NCBI GenBank assembly: GCA_964525815.1
Contig: CAZGJQ010000028.1
Span: 1-20,941 of the forward strand
Reading direction: 5' to 3'
Length of the DNA stretch: 20,941 nucleotides
From: UBA1049 sp964525815
Lineage (GTDB): Bacteria > Bacillota > Clostridia > Oscillospirales > CAG-382
Shown one piece after another: positions 1 through 7,262 of this stretch (positions are counted from its first letter, which is position 1; the number at the start of each line of letters is the position of its first letter). A program made the translations under genes and the position numbers. The notes below the pieces were generated by a model. That model had not been told where the DNA came from and did not search any database. It worked only from the letters and a program-made list of their open reading frames with translations.

Positions 1-611
1 ACGCAAATATTTTAGATTATAATGTGGATGCCTATCATGGCGAAAGTGAAAAAAGGGCGTTTATACGGATGGGGCGGAGGTTAGGCAGCGGTTATTTGCA
101 TTCTCTGTCTGCGTACAAAAGAGCAAAAAAGGCACAGCTTCTTGACGACAAGAAGAAAAGCATTATGCAGTCAAGGCTTCTCGAGCAGTCCGGAGGGCTG
201 AAAATTCTAATGGTTTCCCATCCGTATAATCTGTATGACAGGCTTATCGGGCAGCCGATTTCCGAGTATATAGAAAAAATGGGGGGTGTTTGTGTTTCCG
301 CCGATGATACCGACAGAAAGGCGAGCCGCAGAAAATCCAGAGAAATTTCCGATTCCCTTTACTGGATATATAATAAGGAGCTGATTGGCTCAATTAAGCT
401 GCTGGAGAATAAAATAGACGGTATAATTCTGCTTACTGCCTTTCCATGCGGTCCCGATTCGCTGGTGAACGAGCTAATAATAAGGAAGTCGCTGAAGATA
501 CCCACAATTAATATAATATTAGACGAGCTACAGGGGGATGCGGGAATACAGACCAGAATAGAGAGCTTCTTGGATATATTAAAAGAAAAATCCCGGCTCA
601 TGAGCGGATAA
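1..611 (+). CDS. Activase-related HgdB-like protein (DUF2229 type), C-terminal part, cut by left edge
   Basis: The reading frame is open from base 3 to the TAA at 609-611; a GTG at 24 is only an internal candidate, so the true start lies outside the window. About 200 residues are visible. They resemble the C-terminal half of the acyl-CoA dehydratase activase-related family (DUF2229, HgdB/BcrC-like fold): a motif VSHPYNLYDRLIGQPI about 75 residues in, then TAFPCGPDSLVNEL with a conserved Cys, then DELQGDAGIQTRIESF near the end. Members bind or help build an Fe-S cluster in a cytoplasmic two-component ATP-driven reductase system. The same end motif (x-G-x-x-TR-[IL]-E-x-F-x-D) recurs in the next gene, so the two are paralogous. 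The exact function and substrate are unknown. The stop lies 18 bases before the next start, so the two are probably cotranscribed and coupled. Confidence 0.75.
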   Translation, partial: ANILDYNVDAYHGESEKRAFIRMGRRLGSGYLHSLSAYKRAKKAQLLDDKKKSIMQSRLLEQSGGLKILMVSHPYNLYDRLIGQPISEYIEKMGGVCVSADDTDRKASRRKSREISDSLYWIYNKELIGSIKLLENKIDGIILLTAFPCGPDSLVNELIIRKSLKIPTINIILDELQGDAGIQTRIESFLDILKEKSRLMSG

Positions 612-629
612 TACAAGGGGGTAGACATT

Positions 630-1709
630 TTGAAAAAGATTATCAGCTTCCCGCATATGGGAAACTATCATGTTCCGATTGAGGCTCTGTTGAAACTGAT
701 TTTTCCAGAGCATACGGTGTTGACCGCTCCTAAAATAACAAAGAAAACGCTGGAGCTGGGCAGCAGGTTCAGCCCCGACTTTGTCTGTGTTCCGTTTAAA
801 TATAATTTGGGTAATTTTATCGAATCACTGGATAGGGGAGCGAATGTTTTAATACAGGCGGGCGGAGGCTGCAGGTACGGTTATTATGCCGAGGTACAGG
901 AGGCTATTCTGAGGGACTTGGGATATAAATTTGAGTTTGTCAAGCTGATCGGAGGCAGTGTTAAGCCTCTTGACCTATACAAAAAATGCAAAAAAATAGG
1001 AACCTGTCTGTCCTTTGAGCGATTCCTGTACTGTATGCTGCTGATAATAAAAATGGTAAAGATTATTGACGACATAGAAGCAATTATAAGAGAAAACATT
1101 GGCTTTGAGGAGCAAAAGGGCAGCTTTGATAAGCTGCAAAGCGAATTTTTGGGGGAGATGTCAACTGTCAGGAGCTTCCACGGTCTTTTCGGGGTGCAAA
1201 AAAAATACAAAAGACTGCTTGTGTCGATTAAAACGAATAAACCGAAGGACTGCCTTAAGGTGGGGGTTGTGGGGGAGCTCTATACCTTAATGGAGCCCTT
1301 TTGCAATTATTTTTTGGAAAAGGAGCTTGCCCGCAACAAAATACAGGTGAGCAGATATATAACCGTTACCTTCCTGCTGTTTCAGAAAACCAGAAGGATG
1401 AACAAAACGCTTAGGGCAGCGGGTAAATATCTTAAGTATACAATAGGAGCGGACGGTACGGACAGCGTGGAGCGCAGCAAAACGCTTGCGGAGGCGGGTT
1501 ATGACGGTCTTATTCATCTAAAGCCCTTCGGCTGTATGCCCGAGGTGAACGCAATGCCCATGCTCCAGAATATAAGCAGGGATTATAAGATACCCATACT
1601 TTATTTCAGCTTTGATTCCCTGACCTCCGAAACGGGCGTAAAAACAAGGCTGGAGGCGTTTTATGATATGCTGATGATGAAAAAAGAAAAGGAAAAATCA
1701 ACGCTATGA
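630..1709 (+). CDS. 2-hydroxyacyl-CoA dehydratase (HgdB/BcrC/BadD-like) family protein
   Basis: A 359-residue protein with TTG start at 630, preceded by AAGGGGG at 615-621 with 8-base spacing. It belongs to the HgdB-like family that binds [4Fe-4S] or double-cubane [8Fe-9S] clusters in the cytoplasm. Visible features: N-terminal FPHMGNYHVPIEALL, Cys53 in DFVCVPFKYNLGN, Cys81 in QAGGGCRYGYYAEVQ, a third conserved Cys in LKPFGCMPEV, and a C-terminal SETGVKTRLEAF segment matching the end of the upstream gene. The family includes subunits of 2-hydroxyglutaryl-CoA and benzoyl-CoA reductase systems and the double-cubane cluster proteins. No second classical dehydratase subunit, CoA transferase or acyl-CoA dehydrogenase gene lies beside it, so a role in amino-acid fermentation is not shown. 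It overlaps the activase gene by 4 bases (ATGA), which implies translational coupling. Family is secure; reaction is unknown. Confidence 0.8.
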   Translation: MKKIISFPHMGNYHVPIEALLKLIFPEHTVLTAPKITKKTLELGSRFSPDFVCVPFKYNLGNFIESLDRGANVLIQAGGGCRYGYYAEVQEAILRDLGYKFEFVKLIGGSVKPLDLYKKCKKIGTCLSFERFLYCMLLIIKMVKIIDDIEAIIRENIGFEEQKGSFDKLQSEFLGEMSTVRSFHGLFGVQKKYKRLLVSIKTNKPKDCLKVGVVGELYTLMEPFCNYFLEKELARNKIQVSRYITVTFLLFQKTRRMNKTLRAAGKYLKYTIGADGTDSVERSKTLAEAGYDGLIHLKPFGCMPEVNAMPMLQNISRDYKIPILYFSFDSLTSETGVKTRLEAFYDMLMMKKEKEKSTL

Positions 1710-2704
1710 GTATCGGGTTTTTAGGAGTGGACATAGGTTCTATATCCACCAAAGGGGTTATAATTGACGAGAATAATAAAATAATCGCCGCAGAATACAT
1801 CTGGACCGAGGGAAACCCTATTAAGGCGGTAAAGAAAATTCTGTGCGCACTAAGGGAAAGGATAGGAAATATAACAATAGAGGGGGTAGGCACAACCGGC
1901 TCGGCAAGGAAGCTGATAGGCATAATGCTGGAAGCCGATGTGGTAAAGAACGAAATCACTGCACATGCCGTGGGTACGCTGTCCGTCTTCCCTTCGGTCA
2001 GAACCATATTCGAGATAGGCGGACAGGACTCCAAGATAATCCTCATTGACAACGGTATCGTGGTGGATTATGCGATGAATACGCTGTGTGCGGCGGGTAC
2101 GGGAGCGTTTTTATCCTCTCAGGCGGCAAGGCTGGGCGTGGATGTTGAGCGGTTCGGCGAAATAGCCCTTACCTCTGAGAACCCCACCAAGATTGCAGCC
2201 CGATGCACCGTTTTTGCGGAATCTGATTTAGTGCACAAGGCTCAGACCGGACATAAAAAGGAGGATATAATTGCGGGGCTCTGCAAAGCGGTGGTTAGCA
2301 ATTATCTTAACAATGTAGGCAAGGGAAAGTGCATAAGGGCGCCTATTGTGTTTCAGGGTGGGGTAAGCAAAAACTCCGGTGTTGTTAAGGCGTTCCAAGA
2401 GGTGATGGGTGAGGAAATATTTGTTCATCCCGATTCACATCTGTTAGGAGCGCTCGGCTCCGCAATACTTGCCGGGAATAACAAAAGCGGAAGGGTTTTT
2501 GACTTCAACTCCGTGGAATGTGATTTTGCGACAAAGGGCTTTGAGTGTCAAAAATGCCCCAACAACTGCGAGATAATTTGCTTTTATAAGGACAACAGGC
2601 TTATTGACGCATGGGGAAACCGCTGTCCAAACGGTGATTTAAGCGAGTTGATGAGGATAAGCGAAGCGAGCACTGTAACCGAGCAAAACGGAGACGGCTC
2701 CTAG
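1706..2704 (+). CDS. Acyl-CoA dehydratase activase (HgdC/BcrA/BadF-type ATPase)
   Basis: A 332-residue ASKHA-fold ATPase whose family couples ATP hydrolysis to low-potential electron transfer into an HgdB-like partner. Phosphate-binding motif VDIGSISTKGV is at residues 8-18, second ATPase motif EIGGQDSKI at 103-111, adenosine motif FQGGVSKNSGV at 216-226 and HPDSHLLGALG at 241-251. Cys128 (NTLCAAGTGAF) and Cys167 (AARCTVFAESD) match the two cysteines that, from each monomer, hold the single [4Fe-4S] cluster bridging the homodimer. A C-terminal extension adds five more cysteines (281, 284, 288, 292, 307), which could hold another cluster. The start overlaps the upstream stop by 4 bases. The two preceding HgdB-like proteins are the obvious partners. 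The electron donor would normally be ferredoxin or flavodoxin; none is encoded in this cluster. Confidence 0.88.
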   Translation: MSIGFLGVDIGSISTKGVIIDENNKIIAAEYIWTEGNPIKAVKKILCALRERIGNITIEGVGTTGSARKLIGIMLEADVVKNEITAHAVGTLSVFPSVRTIFEIGGQDSKIILIDNGIVVDYAMNTLCAAGTGAFLSSQAARLGVDVERFGEIALTSENPTKIAARCTVFAESDLVHKAQTGHKKEDIIAGLCKAVVSNYLNNVGKGKCIRAPIVFQGGVSKNSGVVKAFQEVMGEEIFVHPDSHLLGALGSAILAGNNKSGRVFDFNSVECDFATKGFECQKCPNNCEIICFYKDNRLIDAWGNRCPNGDLSELMRISEASTVTEQNGDGS

Positions 2705-2715
2705 CCGTCTCCGTT
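2687..2715 (+). terminator. Probable bidirectional intrinsic terminator between activase cluster and folD
   Basis: Perfect 13-bp stem: 2687-2699 pairs with 2703-2715, with a 3-base loop at 2700-2702. The stop codon TAG (2702-2704) of the activase gene lies in the loop and right arm. On the + strand the tail is GTTTA, a poor U-tract; on the - strand the stem is followed by a run of four T, somewhat better. It sits between converging genes (folD ends at 2728), so it plausibly stops both transcripts. Confidence 0.7.
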
Positions 2716-2727
2716 GTTTATAATGCT

Positions 2728-3582
2728 TTATTGCATATTTAGATGCTTCTTGTATGCGGTAAGGGTGTTTTGCAGCAGCATGGCAATGGTCATTGGGCCG
2801 ACTCCGCCCGGAACGGGGGTTATGTAGGATGCTTTTTCCGCACAGCTCTCATAGTCAACGTCGCCACAGAGCTTGCCTTCACTGCGGTTCATTCCCACAT
2901 CGACCACCACGGCACCCTCCTTAACCATATCGGCGGTTATTTTTTTTGCCACTCCGATAGCGACCACCAAAATATCCGCACGGCGGGTAACCTCACCGAG
3001 GTCACGGGTTCGTGAATGGCAGACCGTTACCGTACCGTTTCTTGAGAGCAGGAGCAACGACATTGGCTTGCCTACGATGTTACTGCGCCCTACGACAACG
3101 CATTCCCTGCCGTTTATTTCTATGCTGTATTCGTCGAGAAGCCGCATTATACCCGCAGGAGTACAGGGCAGGAACAGCGGCTTGCCCTGCATAATTCTCC
3201 CCACATTTTCGGGATGAAACGCATCCACATCCTTATCCGTTTTGATTCGGTTAATGACGCCTTGCTCGTCCAGATGCTTCGGAAGTGGGAGCTGCACGAG
3301 TATGCCGTCAATACTCCGGTCTAAATTGAGCCTGTTAATCAGGGAATCAAGCTCCTCCTGTGTGGTATCGGCGGGAAGCAGGAACTCCAAGGATACAAAA
3401 CCCACCTGCTCGCAGGAGCGCTTTTTGTTCCTTACATATATCTTTGAGGCCTCGTTGTCCCCCACAAGAACCACCGCAAGGCAGGGAGGGCGCAGCCCCT
3501 TATCGGTCAGCTTGGCAACCTCCGCCGCTATCTCGTCCTTAACCCTTTTAGAGGTAAGCCTTCCGTCAAGTATCTTTGCCAT
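2728..3582 (-). CDS. folD: Bifunctional methylenetetrahydrofolate dehydrogenase / methenyltetrahydrofolate cyclohydrolase
   Basis: Interconverts 5,10-methylene-, methenyl- and 10-formyl-tetrahydrofolate in the cytosol. The protein has 284 residues, usual for the family. Motifs in order: YVRNKKRSCEQVG with the catalytic Lys near residue 54, DGILVQLPLP, KDVDAFHPENVG, PCTPAGIMRLL, the NAD(P)-binding VVGRSNIVGKPM, VDVGMNR, and the C-terminal signature PVPGGVGPMTIAMLLQNT. The ATG at 3582 is chosen because AGGAG at 3591-3595 sits 8 bases upstream; a GTG at 3591 would abut that site and is unlikely. It is the last gene of the long leftward run, 20 bases after lgt. Methylene-THF is the substrate of ThyX, the first gene of the run. 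The assignment is secure; cofactor preference (NAD or NADP) cannot be read. Confidence 0.97.
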   Translation of the reverse strand: MAKILDGRLTSKRVKDEIAAEVAKLTDKGLRPPCLAVVLVGDNEASKIYVRNKKRSCEQVGFVSLEFLLPADTTQEELDSLINRLNLDRSIDGILVQLPLPKHLDEQGVINRIKTDKDVDAFHPENVGRIMQGKPLFLPCTPAGIMRLLDEYSIEINGRECVVVGRSNIVGKPMSLLLLSRNGTVTVCHSRTRDLGEVTRRADILVVAIGVAKKITADMVKEGAVVVDVGMNRSEGKLCGDVDYESCAEKASYITPVPGGVGPMTIAMLLQNTLTAYKKHLNMQ

Positions 3583-3602
3583 AAAAAACACTCCTGTAAA
3601 AT

Positions 3603-4640
3603 TTATTCATCGAGCTTGTCCTGCTCGGACAAGGCTTGCTCATCACCTGCATTTTTATCGATTTTATCGTCCGAAACCAATTCGTCCTCCGCAATGTAAT
3701 CACCGTCATGCTCAAAGGGAACCGCCTCCGGTGTATCCGTGTCAACGGGAATATCATCGGCAGATTCCGATTCAATCCTGGCGGCCGCATATTTGCTCTC
3801 GTATTCTAATGCGGCGGCACGCTCTTTTTCGGCTTGCTTAGCTCTTATCGGTAAAAGAAGCAGAGCCACAGCACAGGTAGCAAAGCCTAAAATGACCATC
3901 AGCTTCAAATCAAAAACACGCAGGCTGTCCGAACGCAGCATTTCTATAAAACCCCTGCCCAAGCCGTACCACGCTATATAATAAAGTATAATCTGTCCGT
4001 CAAACCTCTTCTTTTTGTAAGCGATAACGATGAGTATAAGTCCTATCAGATTCCACAGCGATTCATAAAGGAAGGTGGGATGCACGAACTCTATGTCGCT
4101 TCTATAAACACCGTCTATGTAAACGGTGTTCAGCTTCATCCTCCAGGGGAGCTTTTCAATCCCCTCGGAGTATCCGTATGCCTCGGCGTTGACAAAGTTA
4201 CCCCATCTGCCGATTATCTGTCCTATCAAAACGGCGGGAGCTGCTGAATCCATAAACGCATATGTATTCAGCTTTTTTATTCGGGAATAAATAACAAACG
4301 CGACACCGCCGAATATAACCGCACCGTAAATAGCCAGTCCGCCGCTCGGTATGCTGATCATTTCCAAAAAGGTGTCGTAATTATCCAGATTGGTTATTAC
4401 ATACAGAAGTCTTGCGCCGACAATGGCGGCGACAACCGAAATAAGGGTTATGTTATAGACATGGTCGGGGTGGATCCCTTCGGTCTTGGAAGCCCTGCGT
4501 AAAAAATACAGAAACGCTGCTATTATACTGGTACAGATAATAATTCCGTACCACTGCACGGAAATGCTTCCGATAGAAAAAGCAACAGGGTTGATGTTAA
4601 ACTCAAGACCCAGCCCCGGAAATGCGATATGGTTATTCAT
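3603..4640 (-). CDS. lgt: Prolipoprotein diacylglyceryl transferase
   Basis: Integral membrane enzyme that transfers a diacylglyceryl group from phosphatidylglycerol to the lipobox Cys of prelipoproteins. The Lgt signature GQIIGRWGNFVNAEAYG is at residues 140-156, with Arg145 the essential arginine. Also seen are GGLAIYG (100-106), HPTFLYES (187-194) and GLGRGFIE (227-234). About seven hydrophobic segments span residues 20-265. In the GGLAIYG motif a Tyr occupies the position of E. coli His103, a substitution I believe is common in Clostridia. After the last membrane segment there is a tail of roughly 80 residues (266-345), first charged and helical, then strongly acidic, which most Lgt proteins lack; total length 345. 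The start overlaps the end of the upstream M16 peptidase gene by 8 bases. Identity is secure; the tail is unexplained. Confidence 0.96.
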   Translation of the reverse strand: MNNHIAFPGLGLEFNINPVAFSIGSISVQWYGIIICTSIIAAFLYFLRRASKTEGIHPDHVYNITLISVVAAIVGARLLYVITNLDNYDTFLEMISIPSGGLAIYGAVIFGGVAFVIYSRIKKLNTYAFMDSAAPAVLIGQIIGRWGNFVNAEAYGYSEGIEKLPWRMKLNTVYIDGVYRSDIEFVHPTFLYESLWNLIGLILIVIAYKKKRFDGQIILYYIAWYGLGRGFIEMLRSDSLRVFDLKLMVILGFATCAVALLLLPIRAKQAEKERAAALEYESKYAAARIESESADDIPVDTDTPEAVPFEHDGDYIAEDELVSDDKIDKNAGDEQALSEQDKLDE

Positions 4641-5949
4641 CAGTATTTACCTCCTGATTTTGCGTTGTATTTTTCTTTGGAAAAACAATGCTTAAAACGC
4701 ATTTTTCGGTATCATATGAGGACATAAATATATTCCTTGCTTCCTGGTAGGAGACATCCGATATTGCGGACGGATAATCCAGCATATCCGTTCCGGAGAA
4801 AACAAACGAGAGGAAATCGGTTGCAATATCCTCGGTGGAATCGAAGTTGTGCAGATTCCTTGCATACACAACCCGCTTCGCACGTTCAAATTCCTCTGGG
4901 GAGAAAAACTCGCTCCTGCGTCTTATAATTTCCTCGCAAACCGCCTGTCTTACCTTGTCGGGTTCCTCGCAGCTCCCGGAAATTTCTACAAATGCGTATG
5001 CTCTCGCATGCTCATAGGATGACGAGAACTTGCTGTTTATCAGCCCACTCGCATAATGCCGGTTAAAGAAATCGCCGGACTTTCCAAACAGAAGCTGCAA
5101 AATAATCTCGTTTGCCGCATTCTTTTTCATGCTGTCCTCGGGGGAGGATGCAGGCTTATCCTTAATTCCGATACAGAAAAGCGGCTGGGCAACCTCAAGC
5201 TCAAGCGTAATCCGCTCGTTATTGATATGCGGCGGTTCCTCGGGGAAAAAACGCTCTATCTTTATATTTTCCGCCGGCTCTAATACCTTGTCGCATATTT
5301 CCTCTACCTGCTCCGGTGTTACATCACCGCATACGCACAGCGCCATATTGTTCAGATTATAAAAGGTGTTATAGCATTTATAGAGAATCTCGGGGGTTAT
5401 CTGTGCGATGGATTCTATTGTTCCCGCAATATCCCGGCTGACCGGATTATTAATATACATGGCGCCCAGCATATTAAAGAACACTCTCCACCCGGGGTTG
5501 TCCTCGTACATTCTGATTTCCTCGCCGATAATGCCCTGCTCCTTCTTTACAGATTTCTCGGAGAAGTAGGGACTGGTAACAAAATCCAGCAGTATTTCGA
5601 GATTCTGATCAAAGTTCTCGGTGCAGGAAAAAAGATATGCCGTCCGCACAAAGGAGGTGAAGGCGTTTGCGTTGCCGCCGTATCTTGCATATCTGACAAA
5701 GGCATCGTTTCCGTTTTCGTCCTCAAACAGCTTGTGCTCCAAAAAATGGGCGACTCCGTCCGGTATTGTGATATATTCGCTGTCCTTATCGGTCTTGAAG
5801 GTGTTGTCCGCAGAGCCGTACCTTGTTCCCAAAACGGCAAAAGCGGTTGTATGCTTCTTTGGAAGCACATATACGGGCAGACCGCTCTTATGCTGCTTAT
5901 AAAAATACTTCTCGCCGATGTCGGTGTTTTCTTTTATAATAAAACTCAT
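4633..5949 (-). CDS. M16 family zinc metallopeptidase, catalytic member (YmfH type)
   Basis: A 438-residue, two-domain M16 peptidase, probably cytoplasmic since no signal peptide is present. The inverted zinc motif HFLEH is at residues 68-72 (ligands His68 and His72, catalytic Glu71), and the distal glutamate is in GIIGEEIRMYED near 143-144. A second, catalytically silent M16 domain follows from about residue 235. Its neighbour upstream is a shorter M16 protein without the zinc motif, so the two probably form a heterodimeric peptidase like Bacillus YmfF/YmfH or AlbE/AlbF. The ATG at 5949 has GAGGGG inside the end of the upstream gene, whose stop is 6 bases away, and the 3' end overlaps lgt by 8 bases. 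Substrate unknown. No small precursor-peptide gene is adjacent, so a bacteriocin-maturation role is not supported. Confidence 0.9.
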   Translation of the reverse strand: MSFIIKENTDIGEKYFYKQHKSGLPVYVLPKKHTTAFAVLGTRYGSADNTFKTDKDSEYITIPDGVAHFLEHKLFEDENGNDAFVRYARYGGNANAFTSFVRTAYLFSCTENFDQNLEILLDFVTSPYFSEKSVKKEQGIIGEEIRMYEDNPGWRVFFNMLGAMYINNPVSRDIAGTIESIAQITPEILYKCYNTFYNLNNMALCVCGDVTPEQVEEICDKVLEPAENIKIERFFPEEPPHINNERITLELEVAQPLFCIGIKDKPASSPEDSMKKNAANEIILQLLFGKSGDFFNRHYASGLINSKFSSSYEHARAYAFVEISGSCEEPDKVRQAVCEEIIRRRSEFFSPEEFERAKRVVYARNLHNFDSTEDIATDFLSFVFSGTDMLDYPSAISDVSYQEARNIFMSSYDTEKCVLSIVFPKKNTTQNQEVNTDE

Positions 5950-5955
5950 ATCTAT

Positions 5956-7215
5956 CTACCCCTCTAAGCTGTAAACGGTGTCCAGCTTCATGCGCTTTGC
6001 CATTTCTATTATGTCCTGCTTGGTTATAGAGTTGACGACTGCGGCCGCTTCCTCCGGAGAGTCGGTGCGCCCCGATATTATTCTTGAGAGGTACCAAACA
6101 CAGACAGAGGCAGGGCTGTCCGCTATTTCACGGTAAGCGTTCTCCAGCGAGCATTTGGCGTCATGCAGCTCCTCCTCGTTTATTACTCCGTTCTTTATAT
6201 CCTCAAGCTGCTCCAAGATTGCCTCGTATGCGGTTTCCTTATTCTTTGCATCCACTCCGCTGGCAATTACCATAACACCTTTTATTGCCTCCACAATGGG
6301 TCGGCAGTAATAGCACAGGCTCTTTTTCTCCCGCACATTCACGAACAGCTTGCTGGTGGTGGAGCCTCCGAAAAGCTCATTAAACAATGCGAATTTAATA
6401 TAGTTTTTGCTCTTAAGACTGGTGCCTATGCGCATTCCTATTGACAGCTTGCACTGGCTTATCTGCATTTTGTCGGTATAGTGCCGCACCTCATCTGCAT
6501 TTGTCTTAACTATGGTGTTGAGAAGAGGAGGAGTTCTGTCCTCAAACGGAAGGTGCTTATTAATAAGCTCGGCTATCTGTGCGGAGTCCTTGTTGCCCAC
6601 AAAGAAAATCTCCACTACTGACGAGGATAGCAGTTTTTTGTAATGTGTATAGAGCTGGGTGGGGGTTATGCTCTTCACTATCGGAACACTGCCGGCTGCG
6701 TTTACGGAAAAAGGCTCCCCCTCGCACATAAGCTCGTAGCAGCGGTTGATTGCATATGTGGTTTTGTTGTTGATTTGGGCGTTTATTGAATCTATGAGGT
6801 TTTTCTTCTCCTGCTCCACATATTCGGGAAGAAAGGCATTGTCCTTGGTAACGGGGGAAAAGAGCACCTCACTCAGCAGCTTAACGGACTGCTCCAGCAG
6901 GTTTGAGTTATCAAAGGTATATTTATCCTCGATTGCGCTCAGCTCGGCAGTTACGGTCTGTACCTCTCCCCGCTTCTGGACAAAGGCATTCAACCCGAGT
7001 GCATACAGCTCGTCCTTTTTTTTGTTCAGGCTTTGCATTGTCGGATAGCTCACCGTACCCCTTTTTAGGACATCGGTAAGCAGTGAATTCAAAGAGGCGG
7101 TTTCCTCCGAGAGCGGGGTAAGAAGGTTCACGGTCAGAAGTCCTGTTTTAAACTTATCGGTCTTGACAACCGAAACAAAAACACCCTTTTTGATTTCAAT
7201 ACGCTCAAAAATCAT
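5956..7215 (-). CDS. M16 family peptidase-like protein lacking the zinc motif (YmfF type)
   Basis: A 419-residue M16-fold protein. Where HxxEH should occur, around residues 45-53, the sequence reads LLTDVLKRG, so it cannot bind zinc in the usual way. The rest of the fold is typical: YVEQEKKNLIDSINAQIN near 130-150, a C-terminal M16 domain with KLFVNVREKKSLCYYCRP in the 280s-300s, and a final SITKQDIIEMAKRMKLDTVY segment. Such inactive partners pair with an active subunit to form the closed chamber; the active YmfH-type gene follows after 6 bases. The ATG at 7215 has AAAAGGA 7-8 bases upstream. The gap on the nagB side (47 bases) is the largest in the whole leftward run and contains an inverted repeat. 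Family confident, role inferred. Confidence 0.88.
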   Translation of the reverse strand: MIFERIEIKKGVFVSVVKTDKFKTGLLTVNLLTPLSEETASLNSLLTDVLKRGTVSYPTMQSLNKKKDELYALGLNAFVQKRGEVQTVTAELSAIEDKYTFDNSNLLEQSVKLLSEVLFSPVTKDNAFLPEYVEQEKKNLIDSINAQINNKTTYAINRCYELMCEGEPFSVNAAGSVPIVKSITPTQLYTHYKKLLSSSVVEIFFVGNKDSAQIAELINKHLPFEDRTPPLLNTIVKTNADEVRHYTDKMQISQCKLSIGMRIGTSLKSKNYIKFALFNELFGGSTTSKLFVNVREKKSLCYYCRPIVEAIKGVMVIASGVDAKNKETAYEAILEQLEDIKNGVINEEELHDAKCSLENAYREIADSPASVCVWYLSRIISGRTDSPEEAAAVVNSITKQDIIEMAKRMKLDTVYSLEG

Positions 7216-7230
7216 ATGAAGTCCTTTTCT

Positions 7231-7253
7231 CCGTTAACAATACAGGTTAACGG
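7231..7253 (-). repeat. Inverted repeat between nagB and the ymfF-type gene
   Basis: CCGTTAAC (7231-7238) and GTTAACGG (7246-7253) form perfect 8-bp arms around a 7-base loop. On the transcribed (-) strand the hairpin is followed by AGAAAAGG, not a U-tract, so it is not a normal terminator. It lies just before the ribosome binding site of the M16 gene and could be an RNA processing or stability hairpin, or a protein site. Confidence 0.5.
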
Positions 7254-7262
7254 CTGATTATT

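Noticed and set aside
1606..2052. Open - strand frame of 148 codons
   Set aside because: Antisense to the activase gene, whose ATPase motifs are intact.
3242..3841. Open + strand frame of 199 codons across folD and lgt
   Set aside because: Antisense to two clearly identified genes, no ribosome binding site and low-complexity Arg/Pro/Ser-rich product; a shadow frame.
7231..7253. Inverted repeat as an intrinsic terminator
   Set aside because: No U-tract follows on the transcribed strand and genes on both sides share orientation.
7216..7262. Small precursor-peptide gene next to the M16 peptidases
   Set aside because: The gap is only 47 bases and holds no start with a useful frame.
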